NCBI RefSeq assembly: GCF_000961885.1 | Contig: NZ_JZKH01000008.1 | Coordinates: 1-64,000, forward strand | Reading direction: 5' to 3' | Source: Streptomyces rubellomurinus | GTDB taxonomy: Bacteria > Actinomycetota > Actinomycetes > Streptomycetales > Streptomycetaceae | Length of the DNA stretch: 64,000 nt | Shown: positions 57,232 through 64,000 of the stretch, piece after piece | How the letters are laid out: each line of letters begins with the position of its first letter | Numbering within the stretch: position 1 is the first letter of the stretch | Made by a program: the position numbers and the translations under genes | The notes under the pieces: model-generated | Databases searched by the model: none | Told to the model about the DNA's origin: nothing | What the model saw: the letters and a program-made list of their open reading frames with translations, nothing else

Positions 57232-58071
57232 CTACGCGAGCGGGTCCGGAGCGGCGGTGATCCCCAGCTTGGCCAGCTCGGCCTTGCCGCCGTCGAAGGC
57301 GGTCAGCACCAGCGGGCCCTGCTCGGTGACGGCCACCGAGTGCTCCCAGTGCGAGGCCCAGGTGCCGTCGTTGGTGACGACCGTCCAGTCGTCCTCCAGC
57401 ACGGTGGTGTGCGGGGTGCCCAGCGAGACCATCGGCTCGATCGCCAGCACCGTGCCGGGGACGAGCTTCGGGCCCTTGCCGCGGCCGCGCTCGACGTAGT
57501 TCAGCACGTGCGGCTCCATGTGCATCGCGGTGCCGATGCCGTGGCCGCCGTAGCCCTCGGTGATGCCCCACTTGCCCTTGGGCGGCAGCGGCTGGCGGCG
57601 GATGAAGCCCTCGATCGCCTTCGAGACGTCGACCAGGCGGTTGTTCTTCTTCATCTGGGCGATGCCGGCCCACATCGAGCCCTCGGTGACCCGGCTCAGC
57701 ATCTCGACCTCGGGACGGACCTCGCCGACCGCCACGGTGATCGCCGAGTCGCCGTGCCAGCCGTCCAGGATGGCGCCGCAGTCGATCGAGATCAGGTCGC
57801 CCTCCTGCAGCACCCGGTCGCCCGGGATGCCGTGCACGACCTCGTTGTTCACCGAGGCGCAGATCACGCCCGGGAACCACAGGCCGCCGTGGTGGGCGCG
57901 GAAGTTCGAGGTGGCGCCGTGGTCGGTGATCACCTTGTCCGCGATGTCGTTGAGCTCCTGGGTGGTCACCCCGGGAGCGACCGCCTCGCGGCAGGCCTTC
58001 AGCGCCTCGGCGACGACCAGGCCGGCCGCTCGCATCTTGGCGATCTGCTCGGGGGTCTTGATCTCCACCAT
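57232..58071 (-). CDS. map: Methionine aminopeptidase
   Basis: 279-aa type I MetAP that removes N-terminal Met from new proteins. The metal ligands are visible in ISIDCGAILDGWHGDSA (two Asp), EGYGGHGIGTAMHMEPH (His), LAIEPMVSLG (Glu) and the C-terminal SVAVTEQGPLVLT (Glu). It lies downstream of adk with a 116-base gap and ahead of a strong terminator. Confidence 0.96.
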   Translation of the reverse strand: MVEIKTPEQIAKMRAAGLVVAEALKACREAVAPGVTTQELNDIADKVITDHGATSNFRAHHGGLWFPGVICASVNNEVVHGIPGDRVLQEGDLISIDCGAILDGWHGDSAITVAVGEVRPEVEMLSRVTEGSMWAGIAQMKKNNRLVDVSKAIEGFIRRQPLPPKGKWGITEGYGGHGIGTAMHMEPHVLNYVERGRGKGPKLVPGTVLAIEPMVSLGTPHTTVLEDDWTVVTNDGTWASHWEHSVAVTEQGPLVLTAFDGGKAELAKLGITAAPDPLA

Positions 58072-58187
58072 CAGGTCACGCCTTCCAAGTCCGGATTACC
58101 ACTGCCTACCACCGTACGACGCCGAAAACGGCCGGGCCGCCCGCTCCACGGGCGACCCGGCCGTACGTGCGTACTCGCTGAGGAACC

Positions 58188-58841
58188 TCAGCCGTTCTGC
58201 TTCAGCGCCTCGATCGCGCGCTGGGTGACCTCGTCCACCTTGCCGAGGGCGGAGATCGTCGCCACCAGGTCCTGCTGGACGTAGTAGTCGATGATCGGCT
58301 CGGTCTCCGTGTGGTAGACCTCCAGCCGGGTGCGCACCTTGTCCTCGGTGTCGTCCGAGCGCTGGTACAGCTCGCCGCCGCACTCGTCGCAGACGCCCTC
58401 GACCTTCGGCGGGTTGTAGTCCACGTGGAAGACGTGGCCGCCGTCGTTGCGGCACAGCCGGCGGCCGGCGATCCGGCGGACGACCTCGTCCTCGGGGACC
58501 TCCAGGTCCAGCACGCCGTCGAGCTTGATGCCCTGCTCGGCGAGGAACTCGTCCAGCGCCTTGGCCTGGCCCAGGTTGCGGGGGAAGCCGTCGAGCAGGA
58601 AGCCGTTGGCGGCGTCGGGCTGGAGCATGCGGTCCTTGGCCATCCCGATGGTGACCTCGTCCGGAACCAGGCGACCCGCGTCCATGTAGCTCTTGGCCTC
58701 GAGCCCCAGCGGGGTGCCCTGACCGATGTTGGCGCGGAACAGGTCTCCGGTCGAGATGTGGGGAATGGACAGGGTCTTGGCGAGCAGGTGCGCCTGAGTA
58801 CCCTTCCCGGCCCCGGGAGGACCAACGAGGACGATACGCAT
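58188..58841 (-). CDS. adk: Adenylate kinase
   Basis: 217 aa. P-loop VGPPGAGKGTQAHLL, STGDLFRANI, FLLDGFPRNLGQA and the LID region with a partial zinc site (RLCRNDGGH, then VCDECGG). ATG 58841 shares one base with the secY stop (TGATG), so it is translationally coupled. Balances ATP, ADP and AMP. Confidence 0.97.
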   Translation of the reverse strand: MRIVLVGPPGAGKGTQAHLLAKTLSIPHISTGDLFRANIGQGTPLGLEAKSYMDAGRLVPDEVTIGMAKDRMLQPDAANGFLLDGFPRNLGQAKALDEFLAEQGIKLDGVLDLEVPEDEVVRRIAGRRLCRNDGGHVFHVDYNPPKVEGVCDECGGELYQRSDDTEDKVRTRLEVYHTETEPIIDYYVQQDLVATISALGKVDEVTQRAIEALKQNG

Positions 58842-60151
58842 CAGCGGAGGAACCCTTCGTAATTGCGCTGCTGGAGCTGGCTCTCGATCTGCTTCACAGT
58901 TTCGAGTCCGACGCCGACGATGATGAGCACGCTGGTACCGCCGAACGGGAAGCTGGACTGCTGTCCGAAGGCGACCAGGGCGATCATCGGAATCAACGCG
59001 ATCAGGCCCAGGTAGAGGGAACCCGGCCACGTGATTCGGGTCAGCACGTAGTTCAGGTACTCGGCCGTCGGGCGGCCGGCCCGGATGCCCGGGATGAACC
59101 CACCATACTTCTTCATATTGTCGGCAACTTCTTCGGGGTTGAAGGAGATGGCGACGTAGAAGAAGGCGAAGAAGACGATCAGCAGGAAGTAGGTGGCCAT
59201 GTAGATCGGGTGGTCACCCTTGACGAAGTGCCGGTTGATCCACACTGCCCAACCCGCCTGGCTGTTGGTCAGCTGGACCACCAGGGCCGGGATGTACAGC
59301 AGCGACGAGGCGAAGATGACCGGGATGACACCGGCCTGGTTCACCTTGAGCGGGATGTACGTCGAGGTCCCGCCGAAGGACCGGCGGCCGATCATGCGCT
59401 TCGCGTACTGCACCGGGATCCGGCGCTGGGCCTGCTCGACGAAGATGACCAGCATCACGACGATGATGCCGACCGCGATCACGGACAGGAACTCGACCCA
59501 GCCGCCGCCGATGGTGCCCGACTGCTTGATGTTCCACAGCTGCGACGGGAACTGCGCGGCGATCGAGGTGAAGATCAGCAGCGACATGCCGTTGCCGATG
59601 CCGCGGTCGGTGATCAGCTCACCGAGCCACATGATCACGGTGGTGCCGGCGGTCATGGTGATGACCATGACGGCGATCCGGAACACGCCGGTGTCCGGAA
59701 CGATCTCGTTGGCCACCGGGCAGCCCGAGAACAGCGCGCCGCTGGAGGCCGTCGCGACGATGCCGGTGCCCTGGAGCACGGCGAGCGCGATGGTCAGGTA
59801 GCGGGTGTACTGGGTGATCTTCGCCTGGCCGGCCTGACCCTCCTTCTTCAGCATCTCCAGTCGCGGGATCACGACCGTGAGGAGCTGGAGGATGATGCTC
59901 GCCGTGATGTACGGCATGATGCCGAGCGCGAAGATCGTCAGCTGCAGCAGCGCGCCACCGCTGAAGAGGTTGACCAGCCCGAACAGGCCGTTCCTCTTGC
60001 TGTCGCTCACACAGACGTTGACCGCCTGGAAGTTGACTCCCGGGATCGGGATGTGCGAGCCCAGCCGGAACAGCACCATGATGCCCAGCGTGAACAGCAG
60101 CTTCTTGCGCAGGTCGGGCGTCTGGAACGCCCGCGCGAACGCACTGAGCAC
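58841..60151 (-). CDS. secY: Protein translocase subunit SecY
   Basis: 436-aa core channel of the Sec translocon with ten transmembrane segments. It shows RLGSHIPIPGVN, the plug region, IMPYITASIILQLLTVVIP, LLIFTSIAAQFPSQLW and the cytoplasmic loop RRSFGGTSTYIPLKVNQAGVI-type pattern, closing LQQRNYEGFLR. It lies downstream of rplO but beyond a strong hairpin (60425-60460), so it probably has its own promoter in the 337-base gap. Confidence 0.97.
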   Translation of the reverse strand: MLSAFARAFQTPDLRKKLLFTLGIMVLFRLGSHIPIPGVNFQAVNVCVSDSKRNGLFGLVNLFSGGALLQLTIFALGIMPYITASIILQLLTVVIPRLEMLKKEGQAGQAKITQYTRYLTIALAVLQGTGIVATASSGALFSGCPVANEIVPDTGVFRIAVMVITMTAGTTVIMWLGELITDRGIGNGMSLLIFTSIAAQFPSQLWNIKQSGTIGGGWVEFLSVIAVGIIVVMLVIFVEQAQRRIPVQYAKRMIGRRSFGGTSTYIPLKVNQAGVIPVIFASSLLYIPALVVQLTNSQAGWAVWINRHFVKGDHPIYMATYFLLIVFFAFFYVAISFNPEEVADNMKKYGGFIPGIRAGRPTAEYLNYVLTRITWPGSLYLGLIALIPMIALVAFGQQSSFPFGGTSVLIIVGVGLETVKQIESQLQQRNYEGFLR

Positions 60152-60488
60152 GGTGCCTCCTGCGCCTCCCGCGCGTCGTCGGCGGGAGGGTCGGTCCTGA
60201 TTGGGGGAGTTTGCGGTTCGGGCTCCCGTACAGACGGCACAGGCGAGCCTACGCGCAGCCTACAAGGGAACTCCACGGACTCTAACAGTGCGCGGCCACT
60301 CCGAAGAAGCGTGAGCCGGGACTCCCCCACTCACGGGGTACGGGATGCCCGGGTTTGCCACACAAAAGAACGAGGGTCGGCACCGGCTGATTTCGGCCCC
60401 GCGGTGAAAGCCCGGGTAAAAGCACGAGCCCCGCACCTCCCGGAGGAGGTGCGGGGCTCGAAGCCGGTGGTCGGCGGGGTCAGGGAGC
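60152..60488. other. Gap between rplO and secY
   Basis: 337 bases holding the rplO terminator at 60425-60460 and presumably a secY promoter. No gene is visible. I could not pick a convincing -35/-10 pair; TAGGCT-like -10 candidates occur near 60245-60265 on the minus strand. Confidence 0.5.
60425..60460. terminator. Terminator after rplO
   Basis: Perfect 16-bp stem cgagccccgcacctcc (60425-60440) with ggaggtgcggggctcg (60445-60460) and a 4-base loop. Confidence 0.9.
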
Positions 60489-60941
60489 TCAGACGAGCTC
60501 GGTGACCGTACCGCCGGCGGCCTTGATCTTCTCGGCGGCGGAGCCGGAGACGGCGTCCACCGTCACCTGCAGCGCGACCGAGACCTCGCCGGTGCCGAGC
60601 ACCTTGACGAGGGAGTTCTTGCGAACCGCGCCCTTGGCGACCAGGTCCTCGACCGTGACCTCGCCACCCTGCGGGTAGAGCTCGGCCAGCTTGTCCAGGT
60701 TCACGACCTGGAACGTGATCTTGAACGGGTTCTTGAAGCCCTTCAGCTTCGGCAGACGCATGTGGAGCGGCATCTGGCCACCCTCGAAGCGCTGCGGAAC
60801 CTGGTAGCGGGCCTTGGTGCCCTTGGTACCACGACCAGCGGTCTTACCCTTGGAACCCTCACCACGACCCACGCGGATCTTGTCGGTCTTGGCACCCGGG
60901 GCGGGACGCAGGTTGTGGATCTTGATCGGGTTGTCGCCCAT
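60489..60941 (-). CDS. rplO: 50S ribosomal protein L15
   Basis: 150 aa: [52 protein letters not shown] and [19 protein letters not shown]. Two bases separate it from rpmD. Last gene of the spc-cluster run before the terminator. Confidence 0.97.
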   Translation of the reverse strand: MGDNPIKIHNLRPAPGAKTDKIRVGRGEGSKGKTAGRGTKGTKARYQVPQRFEGGQMPLHMRLPKLKGFKNPFKITFQVVNLDKLAELYPQGGEVTVEDLVAKGAVRKNSLVKVLGTGEVSVALQVTVDAVSGSAAEKIKAAGGTVTELV

Positions 60942-60943
60942 GA

Positions 60944-61126
60944 TCAGTCCACCTCCTCAACCGTCACCAGGTGACGGACCGTGTGGGCCATCCCGCGGAT
61001 CTCGGGACGGTCCTCCTTCACCACGACATCGTGCATGCGCTTGAGACCAAGCGAACGCAGGGTGTCACGGTGGTTCTGCTTGCTGCCGATGTACGACTTG
61101 GTCTGCGTGATCTTCAGGCGAGCCAT
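60944..61126 (-). CDS. rpmD: 50S ribosomal protein L30
   Basis: 60 aa from ATG 61126: [34 protein letters not shown], then [15 protein letters not shown]. The A-TG start shares a base with the rpsE stop. The longer frame upstream is a shadow inside rpsE. Confidence 0.96.
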   Translation of the reverse strand: MARLKITQTKSYIGSKQNHRDTLRSLGLKRMHDVVVKEDRPEIRGMAHTVRHLVTVEEVD

Positions 61127-61746
61127 CAGGCGCTCACCCCAGCAGCACGAGCCCGCAGCAGGGCGGCGGGAGCCACGTCCTCCAGCGGCAGGCCACGACG
61201 GGCGGCGATCTCCTCGGGGCGGACGAGGCCCTTCAGAGCCACCACGGTGGCGTGCACGATGTTGATCGCGTTGTCCGAGCCGAGCGACTTCGACAGGATG
61301 TCGTGGATGCCGGCGCACTCCAGGACGGCGCGCACCGGACCACCGGCGATAACACCGGTACCGGGGGCGGCGGGCTTCAGCAGCACGACGCCGGCGGCCT
61401 TCTCACCCTGGATGGGGTGCGGGATGGTGCCCTGGATACGGGGGACCTTGAAGAAGTTCTTCTTGGCCTCCTCGACACCCTTCGCGATGGCGGCCGGAAC
61501 CTCCTTCGCCTTGCCGTAACCGACACCCACGGTGCCCTCGCCATCGCCCACCACGACGAGCGCGGTGAAGCTGAAGCGACGGCCACCCTTGACAACCTTG
61601 GCGACACGGTTGATCGCGACGACGCGCTCGACGTAAGCGGTCTTCTCGACGGCCTGGGCGTTGCCCTGACCGTCACGCTTACGGTCGCGCCGCTCGCCAC
61701 CCGTGCCGCGACCGGCGCCGCCTTCGCGGCGCTGGGGTCCAGCCAT
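61126..61746 (-). CDS. rpsE: 30S ribosomal protein S5
   Basis: 206 aa: [64 protein letters not shown] core and [20 protein letters not shown]. It has a Gly/Arg-rich N-terminal extension of about 30 residues. Helps translational accuracy. Confidence 0.97.
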   Translation of the reverse strand: MAGPQRREGGAGRGTGGERRDRKRDGQGNAQAVEKTAYVERVVAINRVAKVVKGGRRFSFTALVVVGDGEGTVGVGYGKAKEVPAAIAKGVEEAKKNFFKVPRIQGTIPHPIQGEKAAGVVLLKPAAPGTGVIAGGPVRAVLECAGIHDILSKSLGSDNAINIVHATVVALKGLVRPEEIAARRGLPLEDVAPAALLRARAAGVSA

Positions 61747-61794
61747 TGGAATTACCTCTCTCGTTTACGTCCGTCGACAGAGTCGACGAGCGGC

Positions 61795-62178
61795 TTAGAA
61801 GTCGAGCCCGGCCTCGCGAGCCGCGTCCGCCAGGGCGGCGATGCGGCCGGCGTACCGGTTGCCCGCGCGGTCGAAGACGACCGACTCGATGCCGGCGGCC
61901 TTGGCGCGCTCGGCGACCAGGCTCCCGACCTTCTTGGCCAGCTCGGTCTTGTCGCCCTCGGCGCCCTTGATGGACACGTCGAGGGTGGACGCCGACGCCA
62001 GGGTGTGACCCTTCGCGTCGTCGATGACCTGGGCGACCATGTGACGGTTCGAGCGCGTCACGACGAGACGCGGACGCACCTCGGTGCCGACGACGCGCTT
62101 GCGAACGCGGATCGCGCGGCGCTTGCGAGCGGCGCTCTTGTAGGCGTTGCCCTTGCCGATCTTGACAGAGACACTCAT
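61795..62178 (-). CDS. rplR: 50S ribosomal protein L18
   Basis: 127 aa: [35 protein letters not shown], then [20 protein letters not shown]. Binds 5S rRNA. It is three bases from rplF and 48 from rpsE. Confidence 0.97.
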   Translation of the reverse strand: MSVSVKIGKGNAYKSAARKRRAIRVRKRVVGTEVRPRLVVTRSNRHMVAQVIDDAKGHTLASASTLDVSIKGAEGDKTELAKKVGSLVAERAKAAGIESVVFDRAGNRYAGRIAALADAAREAGLDF

Positions 62179-62181
62179 CGC

Positions 62182-62721
62182 TTACTTACCACTCTTTCCG
62201 ACCTTGCGGCGGATGACCTCGCCCGCGTACTTGACGCCCTTGGCCTTGTACGGGTCGGGCTTGCGCAGCTTGCGGATGTTCGCGGCGACCTCGCCGACCT
62301 TCTGCTTGTCGATGCCGTCCACGTGGAACTTGGTGGGGGACTCGACGACGAAGGAGATGCCCTCGGGCGCGGTGACCAGGATCGGGTGGCTGTAGCCAAG
62401 CGCGAACTCCATGTCGGAGCCCTTCGCGTTGACGCGGTAGCCGACACCGCTGATCTCCAGCGACTTGCGGTAGCCCGCGGTCACACCGGTGATCATGTTC
62501 GCCACCAGCGTGCGGGTCAGGCCGTGCAGGGCCTTCGAGCGACGCTCGTCGTTCGGGCGGGTGACGAGCACGGTGCCGTCCTCGCCCTTGCCGATCTCGA
62601 TCGGCTCAGCGACGACGTGGGTGAGCGAGCCCTTGGGGCCCTTCACCGAGACCGTCTGGCCATCGATGGTGACGTCCACGCCAGCGGGGACCTGGATGGG
62701 CAGCCGTCCAATGCGCGACAT
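62182..62721 (-). CDS. rplF: 50S ribosomal protein L6
   Basis: 179 aa: [52 protein letters not shown] and the C-terminal [18 protein letters not shown]. Two repeated beta domains as usual for L6. Confidence 0.98.
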   Translation of the reverse strand: MSRIGRLPIQVPAGVDVTIDGQTVSVKGPKGSLTHVVAEPIEIGKGEDGTVLVTRPNDERRSKALHGLTRTLVANMITGVTAGYRKSLEISGVGYRVNAKGSDMEFALGYSHPILVTAPEGISFVVESPTKFHVDGIDKQKVGEVAANIRKLRKPDPYKAKGVKYAGEVIRRKVGKSGK

Positions 62722-62743
62722 TGCTGTACCTCCGTTTCCCGAA

Positions 62744-63148
62744 TTACCAGACGTAGGCGAGAACTTCTCCGCCTACGCCCTTCTTGGCGGCCTGCTTGTC
62801 GGTCAGGAGGCCGGAGGACGTGGAGATGATCGCCACGCCCAGGCCGCCGAGAACCTTCGGCAGGTTGGTGGACTTTGCGTAAACACGCAGACCCGGCTTG
62901 CTGATGCGCTTGATGCCGGCGATGGAGCGCTCACGGTTGGGGCCGAACTTGAGCTCGATGGTCAGCGTCTTGCCGACCACCTCCTCCAGGTCCTCAACCT
63001 TGTAGGAGGAGATGTAACCCTCCTGCTGCAGGATCTCGGCGACGTGCGCCTTGATCTTGCTCGACGGCATCGCCACGGAGTCGTGGTACGCCGAGTTGGC
63101 GTTACGCAGACGCGTGAGCATGTCTGCGATGGGGTCGGTCATGGTCAT
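62744..63148 (-). CDS. rpsH: 30S ribosomal protein S8
   Basis: 134 aa from ATG 63148 ([18 protein letters not shown]). GAGG lies 5 bases before this ATG; ATG 63142 is a second possible start. It closes with [17 protein letters not shown] and GGEVLAYVW. Binds 16S helix 21 and, in E. coli, is the spc-operon repressor; I saw no clear repressor-binding hairpin here. Confidence 0.97.
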   Translation of the reverse strand: MTMTDPIADMLTRLRNANSAYHDSVAMPSSKIKAHVAEILQQEGYISSYKVEDLEEVVGKTLTIELKFGPNRERSIAGIKRISKPGLRVYAKSTNLPKVLGGLGVAIISTSSGLLTDKQAAKKGVGGEVLAYVW

Positions 63149-63420
63149 GATGGCCTCAGGCCTCTCTCGCCGTGGTTTCTCCGCACCAGGTCCCCTCGCC
63201 GCACTCCGGAGAGTGCGGAAAGGGCACAAGCGCAGGGGACCTACGACGTAGTAAGACTGGGTGCGAGCCCTCCCCAAGAGGGCCACGGACATCCATGGGG
63301 AAGCCGTGGCAGGGGGCCCGACCCCACTACCTTACGGGAATCCGTACGGCAGGCCCAAAACGGGCCGATGTGGGATCGGGCACCTCTGCTTCGCTGGCTG
63401 TGCCTAGAGCGCTGGGTTGA

Positions 63421-63606
63421 TTACCAGGAGCTCTTGGTCACGCCCGGCAGCTCGCCGCGGTGCGCCATCTCACGGAGGCAGACACGGCACAGGCCGAACT
63501 TGCGGTACACCGAGTGCGGACGGCCGCAGCGCTGGCACCGGGTGTAGGCCCGGACGCCGAACTTCGGCTTGCGCTCGGACTTCGCGATGAGGGACTTCTT
63601 CGCCAT
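63421..63606 (-). CDS. rpsN: 30S ribosomal protein S14, zinc-binding type
   Basis: 61 aa, the short zinc form: [39 protein letters not shown] and a basic end with [10 protein letters not shown]. The two CxxC pairs hold zinc. Streptomyces also carry a zinc-independent copy elsewhere. It follows rplE by 4 bases. Confidence 0.97.
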   Translation of the reverse strand: MAKKSLIAKSERKPKFGVRAYTRCQRCGRPHSVYRKFGLCRVCLREMAHRGELPGVTKSSW

Positions 63607-63610
63607 TGGC

Positions 63611-64000
63611 TCACGCCTCCTTGAACGGGAAGCCCAGAGCGCGCAGGAGCGCCCGGCCCTCGTCGTCGGTCTGAGCGGTGGTCACGACGGTGATGTCCAT
63701 ACCGCGCTGACGGTCGACCTTGTCCTGGTCGATCTCGTGGAACATAACCTGCTCGGTCAGACCGAAGGTGTAGTTGCCACGGCCGTCGAACTGCTTCGGG
63801 GAGAGGCCACGGAAGTCGCGGATACGCGGCAGAGCCAGCGACACCAGACGGTCCAGGAACTCCCACATGCGGTCACCACGGAGGGTGACGTGGGTGCCGA
63901 TCGGCTGGCCCTCGCGCAGCTTGAACTGCGCGATGGACTTGCGAGCCTTGGTCACGGCCGGCTTCTGACCGGTGATCGCGGTCAGGTCGCGGATCGCGCC
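63611..64000 (-). CDS. rplE: 50S ribosomal protein L5 (partial, 5' end outside window)
   Basis: 129 C-terminal residues are visible, from [16 protein letters not shown] to [11 protein letters not shown]. The frame runs off the right edge, so about 55 N-terminal residues are missing. It shows [38 protein letters not shown] and [18 protein letters not shown]. Binds 5S rRNA. The GTG at 63955 is internal, not the start. Confidence 0.96.
   Translation of the reverse strand, partial: GAIRDLTAITGQKPAVTKARKSIAQFKLREGQPIGTHVTLRGDRMWEFLDRLVSLALPRIRDFRGLSPKQFDGRGNYTFGLTEQVMFHEIDQDKVDRQRGMDITVVTTAQTDDEGRALLRALGFPFKEA

Overview
The window is chromosomal core DNA of a sporulating, high-GC actinobacterium of the Streptomycetaceae (Streptomyces or Kitasatospora). 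The evidence is the very high GC at third codon positions, the developmental pair bldM/whiD, a His-tailed GroEL1 behind CIRCE operators, GuaB beside its relative GuaB3, an LAXTG-type sortase substrate, and a gene order that broadly follows the S. coelicolor core as I remember it. I recognise no tRNA, rRNA, insertion sequence, prophage or CRISPR array.

Layout. 1-7.8 kb: the helicase gene pcrA, a LuxR-type response regulator overlapping a PspC-domain histidine kinase, a divergent PspC/LiaF-like membrane protein with a small partner, and a DoxX-Rieske fusion. 8-9.6 kb: guaA. 9.6-10.7 kb: about 1 kb with no convincing gene. 10.8-16.5 kb: a large zinc-ribbon membrane protein, a GMC oxidoreductase and a succinate-semialdehyde-type dehydrogenase. 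16.5-22.2 kb: a signalling cluster of two membrane Ser/Thr kinases with related extracytoplasmic domains, a kinase-like protein lacking the catalytic residues, and a PH-like/SHOCT protein. 23-26 kb: guaB3 and guaB. 26-28.8 kb: a sigma factor gene, bldM and the divergent whiD. 28.9-32.3 kb: a LysR regulator and groES-groEL1. 32-40 kb: a methyltransferase, a deacetylase lipoprotein, the tRNA t6A genes tsaD-rimI-tsaB and tsaE, a degenerate L,D-transpeptidase-like protein, a small ORF behind an iron-box-like site, and the LAETG surface protein. 40-49 kb: alpha/beta hydrolase, alr, nnrE-nnrD fusion, glmS, coaA and glmM, which together supply cell-wall precursors and cofactors. 49-64 kb: rpsI-rplM, an ABC-F protein, truA, then the alpha and spc ribosomal clusters (rplQ, rpoA, rpsK, rpsM, rpmJ, infA, [mscL], map, adk, secY, rplO, rpmD, rpsE, rplR, rplF, rpsH, rpsN, partial rplE).

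How it fits together. guaA, guaB and guaB3 feed GMP synthesis. glmS, glmM and alr feed peptidoglycan. The tsa genes and truA modify tRNA. The ribosomal cluster is punctuated by strong hairpins after map, rplO and rplQ, which suggests separate transcription units. The less ordinary parts are the kinase/pseudokinase cluster, the degenerate YkuD-like protein, the iron-box small ORF with a perfect 21-bp palindrome nearby, the CIRCE-promoter-CIRCE arrangement, and mscL lodged between infA and map. I found no clear self-contained novel defence or mobile system. The kinase cluster is the best candidate for an undescribed signalling module.
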